DNA from: CAYHPY01 sp964358485
Lineage (GTDB): Bacteria; Elusimicrobiota; Elusimicrobia; UBA1565; UBA9628
DNA length: 64,000 nucleotides
Reading direction: 5' to 3'
Assembly: GCA_964358485.1 (NCBI GenBank)
Contig: CAYHPY010000004.1
Location: 1 to 64,000 of the forward strand
The notes under the pieces are model-generated. The model worked only from the letters and a program-made list of their open reading frames with translations. It searched no databases and had not been told where the DNA came from. Positions within the stretch are counted from its first letter, which is position 1. Every line of letters begins with the position of its first letter. The position numbers were made by a program, and so were the translations under genes. Below are positions 49,073-58,208 of this stretch, piece by piece.

Positions 49073-50592
49073 AGCCGGAGATCCCCGGTCCGGCGCTCGA
49101 CTTCATCCGCGGCGCCGCGCGCTGCTGCCGGTCCTCCAAGGGCACGCCGGAACCCCTTTACCTCGTCGGAGGCGCCTTGCGGGACACCGTCCTGGGGCAC
49201 CCCTTCGCCGACCTGGATTTCGCCGCCCGGGACGCGCTGAAAATCTCCCAGGCTCTGGCCCGCGCCTACAAGGGGACCTTGGTCCCGCTTGACGAGAAGC
49301 TCGGCGTTTACCGGGTGGCCCTGCCCGCGGGTTCGGCCCTCACCCACCTGGACGTTTCCGAAATCCAGGGGGAAGGGATCGAAGAGGACCTGCTGCGGCG
49401 CGATTTCACGATCAACGCGCTCGCCCTGGAGGTCGGGCCGGACCAGGGGGGGAGCTTCCGGGATAACGAACTGCTCGATCCCCGAGGGGGTTTGAAGGAC
49501 CTGGAGCGGAAAGTGTTGAGGACCGAAAGCGCCGCTCCGCTTCGAGATGACCCCGTGCGGGTCCTGAGGGCGTTTCGGATCGCCGCCGAGGCCGGCTTGA
49601 CCATCGAGGAGCGAACCCTTGGGTTTGCGTCCGCGGCGCGGCAGGGCTTGCGGAGGGAGGCCGGGGAACGGATCCAAAACGAATTGATGGCTCTGCTGAG
49701 CGTCCCAAGAACGGCCCCATGGTTGGATTTGATGGACCGGGCCGAAGTCCTGACGGTCGTCTTCGAGGACCTCGAGGCGTCCCGGAAATGCGCCCTGGAA
49801 TATCACGGCCCCGGCGGCGTGCTGCGCCACAGCCTCGACGCCGTGTCCCGGGCGGATTTCCTGCTGGAACGGCTCGGAGAGGCCTTCCCGGATTCGGCCC
49901 CCGGCCTGAGGGATTACCTGGCCTCCCGCTCCCGGCCCGGCCGGCCCCACGCCGCCCTTCTGCGCCTGGCCGTCCTGCTCCACGACGTCGCCAAGCCCAT
50001 GACGGCCAAAAGGGTGGGGGGACGCCTGCGCTTCTTCGGTCACGACTCCATCGGAGCCAAAGCCGCCGGCGACATATTGCGCAAACTCCGTTTCCCGGGA
50101 GACGAGGCGGACGCCGTCTCCCTGGTCGTCCTGCACCATCTGCGCCCCGGCCACTTAGCCGCCGGAGCCGGAGTCACCGAACGGGCGGCCTACCGGTTTT
50201 TCCGGGACGTGGGCCCCCGGACGCCGACCGTCCTGCTGTCCTGCTGGGCCGACCACGCCAGCTATTTGTCCCCCGAGGATCTGGAGCGGCTCCTCCCGAG
50301 ATGCTCCGAAGACCCGCAAACCTCGAACCTCTCCCGACTCAAGCCGGAAAACGCCCGGAAAACGGTCCACCACCTTCGGATCATCGCCGACCTCCTGCGC
50401 CGAGGCCTGGCCCAGCCCGAGGCCGCCGCCGCCCCGATGCTGGACGGCCACGCCGTCATGAAGGCCCTGGACCTTCCGCCGGGGCCCAAGGTCGGCAAGA
50501 TCCTGGCGCGCCTGCGGGAGGCCGAGGCCCTGGGAAAGGTCAAGACCAGAAGCCAGGCCCTGGACTTCATTTCCCGCCTCAAACTGAAATAA
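49069..50592 (+). CDS. CCA-adding/poly(A) polymerase-type nucleotidyltransferase with HD domain
   Basis: About 507 residues if begun at CTG 49069. The essential LVGGALRDTVLGHPFADLDF motif straddles TTG 49177, so a start there would cut away LVGG. No ATG, GTG or TTG lies in frame upstream. CTG 49069 sits in a CTGA overlap with the preceding stop, 7 bases after GGAAGG. Other parts: EDLLRRDFTINALAL, RDDPVRVLRAFRIAAEAGL and the HD domain LRLAVLLHDVAKP (about residues 290-420). Adds CCA or A to tRNA ends. Needed here, because tRNA-Gly lacks an encoded CCA. Confidence 0.88.
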   Translation: MKPEIPGPALDFIRGAARCCRSSKGTPEPLYLVGGALRDTVLGHPFADLDFAARDALKISQALARAYKGTLVPLDEKLGVYRVALPAGSALTHLDVSEIQGEGIEEDLLRRDFTINALALEVGPDQGGSFRDNELLDPRGGLKDLERKVLRTESAAPLRDDPVRVLRAFRIAAEAGLTIEERTLGFASAARQGLRREAGERIQNELMALLSVPRTAPWLDLMDRAEVLTVVFEDLEASRKCALEYHGPGGVLRHSLDAVSRADFLLERLGEAFPDSAPGLRDYLASRSRPGRPHAALLRLAVLLHDVAKPMTAKRVGGRLRFFGHDSIGAKAAGDILRKLRFPGDEADAVSLVVLHHLRPGHLAAGAGVTERAAYRFFRDVGPRTPTVLLSCWADHASYLSPEDLERLLPRCSEDPQTSNLSRLKPENARKTVHHLRIIADLLRRGLAQPEAAAAPMLDGHAVMKALDLPPGPKVGKILARLREAEALGKVKTRSQALDFISRLKLK

Positions 50593-50626
50593 TTAAGCAA
50601 TAGCATACTGTTACTTATAGTGCAGG

Positions 50627-53332
50627 ATGCTTTCCGCTCCATTCCGGGCCGCGATTCTCCTGTTTTTCCTGTCGACCCCGCGGGTTTGGGGGGCCCCGAG
50701 CGCGCCCGTGCTTTCCACCGGAACGGCCGTGGGGACGACCTCGATCCTCTGGAACTGGACCGCCCCCTCGGACCTGGCGGCCGTCTGCCCGACGGGAACC
50801 CAGACCTACACCCTCTTCGACATGGCCACGGGCCTTCCGGTCACCTCCGTCCTGCATCCTTCCGTTTCCATCCAGGAGAACTTCGGAGGTCTCCCCAACA
50901 CCCGCTACGTCCGCGGCGTGAGCGTGGCGTGCAGCTGCCTGGGCTGCGGCACCAGCCCCCTGTCCAACAGCTCGACCATCTACTCTTTGGCCGCCGCGCC
51001 CGCCAATCCGGGCGCCTCCTCGGTCTCGACGGGCACCATCGTCCTCAACTGGAGCGCCAACTCCAATCCGTCCTACACCCGCTACGAAATCACCCTCTCG
51101 ACGATCAGCTACGCGCTCGGAGTCACCTCCCCGGTGGTTTACACCGACAACCTCACGCTGAGCACCAAGGCCTTCACGACGCTGAGCCCCGGGACCACCT
51201 ACTTTTTCCGGATCCGCTCCTTCAACGGCAGCGCGGCCGACGCCTCCGGGGCGCAATTTTCCGCGCTGACGAGCACCGACATTCCGACTCTGCCCGACCG
51301 GGCGGTCGCGGCGGGCACGGCCCTCTCGACCGGCTCCCTGCGCTGGACCTGGAACCTGGTCCAAGGAGCCACGGGCTACCGCGTCTATTCCAATTCGGGC
51401 GAGTTCATGGCCGACGGCCCCATCGTGGCCGTCAGCTCAGGCGGGCTGGCCGCCAGCGCCGGCTACGGGATTCAGGTCGAAGCCTACAACCGTTCCGGGG
51501 CCGGGCCCCGGGGCACGGCGTTCGCCTTCACCAAACCCCGGACCCCGATCAATTTCTCGATCGTCTCCGCCGACACCAACACCATCGGCATCTCCTGGGA
51601 CGCCGACGGCAACGCCGCGGGGACCTTTTACGAAATCTACACCGCCCTCGATCCCGCGTTTCTCTCCCCGATCGCCACCAACACCGTGACCCAGACCAGC
51701 GCCTCCCTGGGAGGGCTGTTCCCGGGAAGCACCTACTACGTGCGCCTGCGGGCGCTCAACGGCGGGCAGCTCGCCTCGGCCTTCACCGCCATCCGGTCCA
51801 CGGTCACCCCCGTGACGGCCGGTCTCAGCCAATCGACGGCCCCGGCCTCGCCCTACGCCACCGTCGGCACCACCATCGGAATCTGGCATCTGGACGCCAG
51901 CTCCGGAACGGCGGCCGTCGACGCCGGATCCTTGAGCAACGCCGGGACCATGACCTGCCAGGGGCAGGGCTGCACCTCGACGCCGACCTTCACGACGGGC
52001 CTGACGGGAATGGGCAACGCCGCCTCATTCAGCGGAGTGCCCAACGCCATGGTCCGGATCGCCAGCCTCCCGGCCTATGACTTCACCGGGGCCATCACGG
52101 TCAGCGCCTGGGTCCGCCCCGCCACCGCGTCCCAACCCCTGGGCGCGGCGATCGTCGCAAAAGGCACCGGGACCTACGAATCGTTCGCCCTGGACATCTC
52201 CTCGAGCTCCTCGGGCTCGCGCCATTTCCGCTTTTTGGTGACCGGACCCGGGGGAGCGGGCCCCGTCACCTATGTCGCCGTCGCGACCTCCGCGATCCGG
52301 GCCGGTCAATGGGACCATGTGATCGGCGTTTACACCCCGGCGGGGACCCCGAGCGTCAAAATTTTCGTCAACGGGTCCCTTTCGAACACGAACGCGACGG
52401 GGGTGGCCGCGTCGAGGGTCGTCTCCCGGGCCCCGATCACGATCGGCAGCCGGCAGTCCGCGGCATCCTCCTACGACCTCTCGTTGACGGGCGCCGCCGA
52501 CGAGATCCGGATCCTGGACCGGGCCTTGACCGATTCCGAGGCGGCCATCGAATACCGGTCCGGCTTTCCGGGGGCGGTCGCCCCACCCTCGGCCAACGGC
52601 CGGCTGGTCCTGTCCATCCCGCCCAACGCCTTCAACGGGACGGCGGTGGTCTTCTTTTCCGCCGACCCCCTGCGCGAACCGGTCCGGTCCGCCGACAATT
52701 TCGTCTCCCAGGGCCTGGCCATCCTGCCCACGACCCAGACCTTGATTCCCAACTCCCTGATCGAAATCGTCCCCACGATCAACGGAACTCCCTACGCGGG
52801 GGACCTAGGATCGACGGCCACCCTCACGGTCCCCTACACCGACGCGGACAACGACGGCACGGTCGACGGCACCTCCCCGCCGATCTCCGCCTCATCGCTG
52901 AAGCTTTACCGCCTGGAGACCACGGTCCTGCGCTGGGTGGAACTGGCGACGACGGTGGACACCGCCAACAAATTGGTCACCGGCCAAACCACCCATTTCT
53001 CCGTCTTCGGCCTTTTCGGAGCCAGCTCTTTCGCCACCGCCCTCTCCCAGGCCCGGGTCTATCCCTTGCCCTGGAAACCGGGCTCGGGCACGCGTTTTGA
53101 CGCGGCCGGACTGATTTTCGACGGCCTGGGGACCAGCGGGTCCATCCGGATCTACAACCTGGCGGGCGCCGAGGTGGCCCATTTCTTCTTCGGGGTCGCG
53201 GACCAGGGGCGCAAAACCTGGGACGGCCGCAATCGGGATGGAATTCCCGCCGCCAGCGGGCTCTATTTCGCGGTGGTCCGCGGGAGCTCCGGAAACGACA
53301 CCGCGCTTTTGAAATTCATTCTGGAACGATGA
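50627..53332 (+). CDS. Large secreted Fn3/LamG protein with FlgD-like C-terminal domain
   Basis: 901 residues. Signal peptide ending at RVWGA. Four Fn3-type repeats (about 25-120, 122-215, 218-302 and 305-395; each with phrases such as LSPGTTYFFRIRSFNG, FPGSTYYVRLRALNG). A LamG/concanavalin-like domain (about 415-640; AITVSAWVRP, QWDHVIGVYTPAG, ADEIRILDRALTDSEA). A further beta-domain. Last 85 residues: ARVYPLPWKPGSG, IRIYNLAGAEVAHF, WDGRNRDGIPAASGLYFAVV, a FlgD-type Ig fold like type IX sorting domains. Probably a surface adhesin or glycan binder. Overlaps the PorV gene (ATGA). Confidence 0.87.
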   Translation: MLSAPFRAAILLFFLSTPRVWGAPSAPVLSTGTAVGTTSILWNWTAPSDLAAVCPTGTQTYTLFDMATGLPVTSVLHPSVSIQENFGGLPNTRYVRGVSVACSCLGCGTSPLSNSSTIYSLAAAPANPGASSVSTGTIVLNWSANSNPSYTRYEITLSTISYALGVTSPVVYTDNLTLSTKAFTTLSPGTTYFFRIRSFNGSAADASGAQFSALTSTDIPTLPDRAVAAGTALSTGSLRWTWNLVQGATGYRVYSNSGEFMADGPIVAVSSGGLAASAGYGIQVEAYNRSGAGPRGTAFAFTKPRTPINFSIVSADTNTIGISWDADGNAAGTFYEIYTALDPAFLSPIATNTVTQTSASLGGLFPGSTYYVRLRALNGGQLASAFTAIRSTVTPVTAGLSQSTAPASPYATVGTTIGIWHLDASSGTAAVDAGSLSNAGTMTCQGQGCTSTPTFTTGLTGMGNAASFSGVPNAMVRIASLPAYDFTGAITVSAWVRPATASQPLGAAIVAKGTGTYESFALDISSSSSGSRHFRFLVTGPGGAGPVTYVAVATSAIRAGQWDHVIGVYTPAGTPSVKIFVNGSLSNTNATGVAASRVVSRAPITIGSRQSAASSYDLSLTGAADEIRILDRALTDSEAAIEYRSGFPGAVAPPSANGRLVLSIPPNAFNGTAVVFFSADPLREPVRSADNFVSQGLAILPTTQTLIPNSLIEIVPTINGTPYAGDLGSTATLTVPYTDADNDGTVDGTSPPISASSLKLYRLETTVLRWVELATTVDTANKLVTGQTTHFSVFGLFGASSFATALSQARVYPLPWKPGSGTRFDAAGLIFDGLGTSGSIRIYNLAGAEVAHFFFGVADQGRKTWDGRNRDGIPAASGLYFAVVRGSSGNDTALLKFILER

Positions 53333-54336
53333 GACCCGAACGATCGCCGCGCCCGCGCCGGAAAACGGCCTTGCTGGCCGCGCTGCTGCTTTGGGGGCCG
53401 GGCCCGGCGGGAGCCGCCTATAAAAAAACGGACTCCGGGACCACGGTCGGGCAGTTTTTGAAGCTCGGGGCCGACGCCCGGGCCGCCGGCATGGGCCAGG
53501 CCGCCCGGGCCTTGGCCGAGGACGCCACCGCGGTCTACTGGAATCCCGCCGGGCTGGCGGGGCTCCAACGGAGGCACGCCACCGTGACCCACGCCGTCTA
53601 CCTCCAGGATGTGTTTTACGACTTCATGGCCTACGCCCAGCCCGTCGAGTCGGTCCTCGGACGGGGGGTGCGCGAGCGGGAACTGCGGACCAGCCCGCTG
53701 GGCTCGATCGGGGTCGGCGTGATGTATCTCAACTCGGGACGGTTCGGAGAGCTCGACAACACCGGCGCACAGACCGGAGCGACCTTCATTCCCCAGGACC
53801 TGGCCGTGATGGCCGCGTGGGGGGGGAGCGTGACCCGGAATCTGGACCTCGGCCTCGGGGTCAAATACATCGCCTCCCGCATCCACGCGGCGGCCGCGAC
53901 CGGAGCGCTCGACGCGGGAGGACGCTGGCGCTGGAAGCTGCTGGGGCGCCCGGCGGTCTTCTCCTTCAGCGTCCACCATGTCGGCGGCAATCTCCGCTAC
54001 AACAATTCCGAGGAGACGCTCCCGACCACCGTCAGCGGGGGCGGAGCGTTGAAACTGACGCGGGATTGGTCGTTGGCGGCCGAATTGTTGGCCCCGCGCG
54101 ACGGACGGATCTACGGGGTGGTCGGCACCGAATTCCGCTGGCGCTTCGACGGGGATTCGGCGGCGACCCTGCGGGCCGGCTACAACGGCCTTGCCAGCTC
54201 CCGGGAACTGGGGGGATTTACCGCCCTGACCGCCGGGGGAGGCTACCAGGCCAAGCGCTATGGGGTGGACTACGCCTGGACTCCGTTCGGGCGGCTGGGA
54301 GACATTCACCGCTTCACCCTCTCCTTCAGTTTTTAA
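53329..54336 (+). CDS. PorV-family outer-membrane protein
   Basis: 335 residues. Arg-rich signal (TALLAALLLWGPGPAGA), then the PorV hallmark VGQFLKLGADARAAGMGQAA and AVYWNPAGLAGLQ near residues 40-85, followed by a 14-strand-like barrel ending in FSF. In type IX secretion PorV carries cargo with C-terminal signals to the surface. Its direct coupling to a cargo-like gene (50627) supports that role here. Confidence 0.9.
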   Translation: MRPERSPRPRRKTALLAALLLWGPGPAGAAYKKTDSGTTVGQFLKLGADARAAGMGQAARALAEDATAVYWNPAGLAGLQRRHATVTHAVYLQDVFYDFMAYAQPVESVLGRGVRERELRTSPLGSIGVGVMYLNSGRFGELDNTGAQTGATFIPQDLAVMAAWGGSVTRNLDLGLGVKYIASRIHAAAATGALDAGGRWRWKLLGRPAVFSFSVHHVGGNLRYNNSEETLPTTVSGGGALKLTRDWSLAAELLAPRDGRIYGVVGTEFRWRFDGDSAATLRAGYNGLASSRELGGFTALTAGGGYQAKRYGVDYAWTPFGRLGDIHRFTLSFSF

Positions 54337-54348
54337 TACACGGGCCAA

Positions 54349-54360
54349 TAAGCTAAAATC
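54349..54360 (+). promoter_or_regulatory. -10 region TAAGCTAAAATC of the epimerase operon
   Basis: TAAAAT at 54354-54359 in a 12-mer almost identical to that at 26614. Both are followed by CGCCCCT. The ATG lies 11 bases past the -10. Confidence 0.5.
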
Positions 54361-54370
54361 GCCCCTGCAC

Positions 54371-55348
54371 ATGGGCAAAAGGGTCCTGGTCACCGGCTGT
54401 TCCGGCTACATCGGAGAGCTTTTGGTTCGCCATCTCCTGGCCCATCCGCTCGTCCAGAAGACCGTGGCCGTGGACGTCAAACCGTCCCCTCTGCCCCAAG
54501 GGCCCAAATTCAAGCATTACCCGGCCGACATCCGGGACGAATTCCTCCTGCGCAGCCTCCTTGAGGAAGAGCGGATCGACACGATTTTCCACCTGGCCTT
54601 TCTTTCCGAGGAATCCAGGACCGCCCTGGCCCGCGCCGTGAACGTGGACGGCTCCCTGACGGTCTTGGACGCCGCGCACAAAAGCTCGACGGTCTCCAAA
54701 TTGATCGTGACCAGCTCCTCTTTGGCCTACGGAGCCCGGGCCGACAATCCCCGCCCGCTGAGGGAGGAAAACCCCCTGCGCGCCACGAACTTCCCCTACG
54801 CCGTCCACAAGCGGCTGGTCGAGGAGGAGATCGGCAAGATCCTCCCGCAGTTGCGCCGCAACCTCCAGGTGTCCATCCTCAGGCTCTGCACCGTGGTCGG
54901 CCCCCATGAACGCCGGGAAGGGACCATCCGGTTCTTCTGCCGGTCCCCTCTCGGCGTGACCGCGCTTCTGCGGCCGGGAGGGCTTCAGTTTTTGGCCGAG
55001 GACGATCTGCTCAAGGTCCTGACCCGGGCCATGGAAACTCCGGAATTCCGCGGGACCTACAACGTCGCCCCGGACGATTTCACCACGGTCGCCGCCTTGT
55101 GCCGGAGCCTGGGAAAAACACGCCTGGCCCTGCCCTACCCGTTGGTCTGGGCCTTGTTTTACCTGCGCAAGAGGATGGACCCCCGGTCCCCGATCAACGA
55201 GGATCTGGCCCGGTTCATCGCCCACCCGATCATCCTCTCCAACGAGAAAATCAAGAAGGCCCTCGGGATCACCTTCCAAAAAACCTCGGAGCAGGCCTTT
55301 CTGGAGTGCGCCCGGGCCCTGTCCAACGGCGCGGAGGCGGCCCCGTGA
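54371..55348 (+). CDS. NAD-dependent epimerase/dehydratase (extended SDR)
   Basis: 325 residues. Rossmann motif VLVTGCSGYIGELL at the start, DVKP acidic site, DTIFHLAFLS, Ser in VTSSSLAYG and the catalytic Tyr-x3-Lys in PYAVHKRLVEEE. Acts on a nucleotide sugar or similar substrate; exact reaction unknown. First gene of a coupled unit with the aquaporin, pepA and folE genes. Confidence 0.9.
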   Translation: MGKRVLVTGCSGYIGELLVRHLLAHPLVQKTVAVDVKPSPLPQGPKFKHYPADIRDEFLLRSLLEEERIDTIFHLAFLSEESRTALARAVNVDGSLTVLDAAHKSSTVSKLIVTSSSLAYGARADNPRPLREENPLRATNFPYAVHKRLVEEEIGKILPQLRRNLQVSILRLCTVVGPHERREGTIRFFCRSPLGVTALLRPGGLQFLAEDDLLKVLTRAMETPEFRGTYNVAPDDFTTVAALCRSLGKTRLALPYPLVWALFYLRKRMDPRSPINEDLARFIAHPIILSNEKIKKALGITFQKTSEQAFLECARALSNGAEAAP

Positions 55349-56037
55349 CCGGGAATCTCAAATGCTTCCTCGGAGAATTCCTGGGAACTTTCGCCCTGGT
55401 CCTGTTCGGGGCGGGCGCGACGTGCATGGACGCGCTCACGGGGGGAAACGTGGGCCTCGTGGGAACGGCGCTCGCCGCGGGGCTGACTCTGACGGTGGCG
55501 ACCTGGACCTACGGCCCCGCCTCCGGGGGCCATTTCAACCCGGTCCTCACCCTGGCGCTTTTGGCCAATCAAAGGATCGAACCCACCAAGGCGGTCCTCT
55601 ACGCGGCCTCACAACTCCTGGGCGCCGCCTGCGGCGGACTCCTGCTGGGGGCCGTCCTCCACGGCCGGCCCGAGCTGGCCTCCGCGCCGACCTTTCTCGG
55701 GGCGTTCGAACCCTCCGCCGTCGGGTTTAAGGCCGCCACCCTTCTGGAAGCTCTGGGAGCCTTCCTCCTGGTTTCCGTTTACTACGCGACCGCCATCGAC
55801 CCCCGGGGAAACCCGGCCCACGCCGCCCCCGCGGTCGGACTGACCCTCGTTTTGAGCGTTCTCGCCATGGGCCCCGTCACCGGGGCCGCCCTCAATCCCG
55901 CGCGGGCCTTCGGGCCCGCCGTCGCCTCGGGACATTGGACCGACTGGTATGTTTACTGGATCGGCCCGGTCGCCGGGGCCTTGGCGGCGGCGTTCATCCA
56001 GGAGAAGATTTTCCTCTCCAAAAATCGCCCCTCGTGA
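55345..56037 (+). CDS. Aquaporin (MIP family)
   Basis: 230 residues from GTG 55345. Six membrane helices with two half-helix motifs: the first is NPV in SGGHFNPVLTLAL instead of NPA; the second is NPAR in GAALNPARAFGPA, normal. Water or small-solute channel. The NPV variant may alter the pore. Confidence 0.93.
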   Translation: MTGNLKCFLGEFLGTFALVLFGAGATCMDALTGGNVGLVGTALAAGLTLTVATWTYGPASGGHFNPVLTLALLANQRIEPTKAVLYAASQLLGAACGGLLLGAVLHGRPELASAPTFLGAFEPSAVGFKAATLLEALGAFLLVSVYYATAIDPRGNPAHAAPAVGLTLVLSVLAMGPVTGAALNPARAFGPAVASGHWTDWYVYWIGPVAGALAAAFIQEKIFLSKNRPS

Positions 56038-56044
56038 GGAACCC

Positions 56045-57493
56045 ATGATCCCCGTCTCCAGCCTGAGCCTGGCCGCAACCGACGAACGCGACGCGCCGCT
56101 TTGCCTGTTCTCCCACCCGGGGGGCGTCCTGGCGGGCGCCGGGGCCCTGCCGCCCGCCCTGCGCAAGGACCTGTCCGCGCAAGCCGCGGCGGAAGGCTTC
56201 ACCGGAGAGCTCGGGGAATGCGTCGGCCTGCGGGCCGACCGGGGCGGGCGTTCCCGCCGCTTTCTTATCGCCGGAGCCGGCCGCCGCGAGGACGCCAGCC
56301 CGGAAACTTGGCGCCGCGCCGCGGGGGTCCTCTACCAGCACGCCCGCGGGCGCTTCGAGGAGATTTCCGTCCTCCCCGGGCCCGACGCGCGCGCGACCGC
56401 CGAGGGCCTGATGCTGGGCTCCTACCGCTTCTCCGAATACAAGAAGGCCGACCCCTCGCGCCTGGCGCGGGCCGGGCTGGTGTTTGCCGGAGCCGCCGCC
56501 CGCCGGGGGATCGAAAAGGCCTGCGCGGAAGCCGCGATCATCGCCGACGCCGTGGCCATGGTCCGGGACCTCGTGGACCGGGCTCCCTCCGACAAGACTC
56601 CGGAAAGCATCGCCGCCCTGGCCCAAAACCTGGCGGGGGCGCAGACCAAGGTGACGGTCATCTCCAAGGCCGAGGCGGAAAAATTGGGGATGGGGGCCTT
56701 CCTCGGCGTGGCCCGCGGGGGCGGGGCCGATCCGGTCTTCCTGCACCTGACCTATAAGCCCAAGGGAGCGCGCCGTAAAATCGGCTTGGTCGGCAAGGGA
56801 ATCACCTTCGACTCGGGCGGCCTGAGCCTCAAGCCCGCCGCCTCGATGGAAACCATGAAAATGGACATGGCGGGTGCCGCGGCCGTGCTCGGCGTTTTCA
56901 AGGCCCTCCCGCAATTCAAGATCCGGGCCGAAGTCCACGGGTTCTGCCCCTTCACCTACAACCTTCCGGGCCCCGACGCGGTGCGGCCCGGGGACGTGCT
57001 CAAGGCGATGAACGGAAAAACCATCGAGGTTCTCAACACCGACGCCGAGGGCCGATTGGTCCTGGCCGACGCCCTGGTCTACGCCTGCCGCCAGAAATTC
57101 GACGCGATCGTCGATCTGGCCACTTTGACCGGGGCCGCCGTGGTCGCCTTGGGCAGCAAGGTGACCGGCGCGATGACCAATAACCGGGCCCTCTTGGCCC
57201 AACTCTTCTCGGCCTCCAAGCGGGCCGGGGAAACCCTCTGGGAGCTCCCCCTGCCCCGGGAATACCGGGAAATGATCAAGAGCTCCTTCGCCGACCTCAA
57301 GAACATCGGCAAGCCGGGGGAGGCGGGGACGATCATCGGGGGCCTCTTCCTGCAGGAATTCGTGGACGACACCCCATGGGTCCACCTCGACATCGCCGGC
57401 ACCGCCTGGACCGACTCGGACACCCCGACCTGCCCGAAGGGGGGAACCGGAGCCCTGGTGCGGACCTTGGTCGAATACCTGAAGGCCCTATGA
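56045..57493 (+). CDS. pepA: Leucyl aminopeptidase (M17)
   Basis: 482 residues. N-terminal macro-like domain (1-165) and catalytic domain with VGKGITFDSGGLSLKP (Lys and Asp ligands), METMKMDMAGAAAVLG and the signature NTDAEGRLVLADAL. Two-metal enzyme that trims N-terminal residues; it could degrade peptides brought in by the Opp system. Confidence 0.95.
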   Translation: MIPVSSLSLAATDERDAPLCLFSHPGGVLAGAGALPPALRKDLSAQAAAEGFTGELGECVGLRADRGGRSRRFLIAGAGRREDASPETWRRAAGVLYQHARGRFEEISVLPGPDARATAEGLMLGSYRFSEYKKADPSRLARAGLVFAGAAARRGIEKACAEAAIIADAVAMVRDLVDRAPSDKTPESIAALAQNLAGAQTKVTVISKAEAEKLGMGAFLGVARGGGADPVFLHLTYKPKGARRKIGLVGKGITFDSGGLSLKPAASMETMKMDMAGAAAVLGVFKALPQFKIRAEVHGFCPFTYNLPGPDAVRPGDVLKAMNGKTIEVLNTDAEGRLVLADALVYACRQKFDAIVDLATLTGAAVVALGSKVTGAMTNNRALLAQLFSASKRAGETLWELPLPREYREMIKSSFADLKNIGKPGEAGTIIGGLFLQEFVDDTPWVHLDIAGTAWTDSDTPTCPKGGTGALVRTLVEYLKAL

Positions 57494-58068
57494 AGAAACC
57501 GGGTCGGACGGCCCCGGACGACGAGCTCGCGGGCAATGTCCGCGCCCTGATCCTCGGCATCGGCGAAAATCCCGAGAGGGAGGGCCTGCTCAAGACCCCG
57601 CACCGCGTGGCCAAGTCCCTCAAGGAGCTGACCAGCGGCTACGCCGCGGACGTGGACGCCATGATCAACGGCGCCCTGTTCAAGGAAACCTACAACGAGA
57701 TGGTGCTCGTGCGGGACATCACCTTCTATTCCCTCTGCGAGCACCACCTGCTTCCCTTTTTCGGGAAGGCGCACGTGGCGTACATCCCGGAGGGCAGGAT
57801 CGTCGGCCTTTCAAAAATCCCGAAACTGGTCGAGATCTTTTCCCGCCGCCTGCAGGTCCAGGAGCGCCTCACCAGCCAGATCGCCGAAACCCTGGAGCGC
57901 AAACTCGCGCCCCGGGGGGTGGGGGTGGTCCTGGAGGCCAGGCACCTCTGCATGGAGATGCGCGGGGCCGAAAGCCTTCACTCGCCGACGGTGACCAGCG
58001 CCATGATCGGCTGTTTCCAAAAGGACCCGCGGACGCGGAAGGAATTCCTCAGCCTCATCAACCGGTAG
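57490..58068 (+). CDS. folE: GTP cyclohydrolase I
   Basis: 192 residues from ATG 57490 (ATGA overlap with pepA). First step to folates and pterins. Zinc and active-site residues in ITFYSLCEHHLLPFFGKAHVA and ARHLCMEMRGA; substrate-binding KIPKLVEIFSRRLQVQERL. Ends just before the first palindromic repeat, which may be its terminator. Confidence 0.97.
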   Translation: MKKPGRTAPDDELAGNVRALILGIGENPEREGLLKTPHRVAKSLKELTSGYAADVDAMINGALFKETYNEMVLVRDITFYSLCEHHLLPFFGKAHVAYIPEGRIVGLSKIPKLVEIFSRRLQVQERLTSQIAETLERKLAPRGVGVVLEARHLCMEMRGAESLHSPTVTSAMIGCFQKDPRTRKEFLSLINR

Positions 58069-58086
58069 CCGAATTTGGCGTGGACG

Positions 58087-58131
58087 ACATTATCACCTCC
58101 GCGGCGGAGGTGATTTTGTCGTTGAGAACAA
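58087..58131. repeat. 45-bp palindromic repeat, left copy
   Basis: Core hairpin CACCTCCGC/GCGGAGGTG followed by ATTTTGTCGTTGAGAACAA. Nearly identical in the same orientation to 58492-58536 (about 4-5 differences). The stem followed by TTTTGT could also stop transcription from folE. Confidence 0.85.
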
Positions 58132-58208
58132 AACCAGGGGAGAGCCGGGGTCGTTGGGGGGAAAAGAAAGCCCCCCACGGCCCATCGTCCCCCCGCGGGG
58201 GGGCTCCG
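58132..58208. other. Hairpin-rich start of the repeat-flanked cassette
   Basis: Contains G6/C6 and C6GCG7-type runs that could fold into two strong stems (about 58150-58178 and 58189-58203). No gene is apparent in this part. Confidence 0.4.

Noticed and set aside
58080..58208. N-terminal extension of the cassette ORF starting at ATG 58080
   Set aside because: It would run through the palindromic repeat and the G/C-run hairpins and gives low-complexity sequence; the protein-like part begins later.
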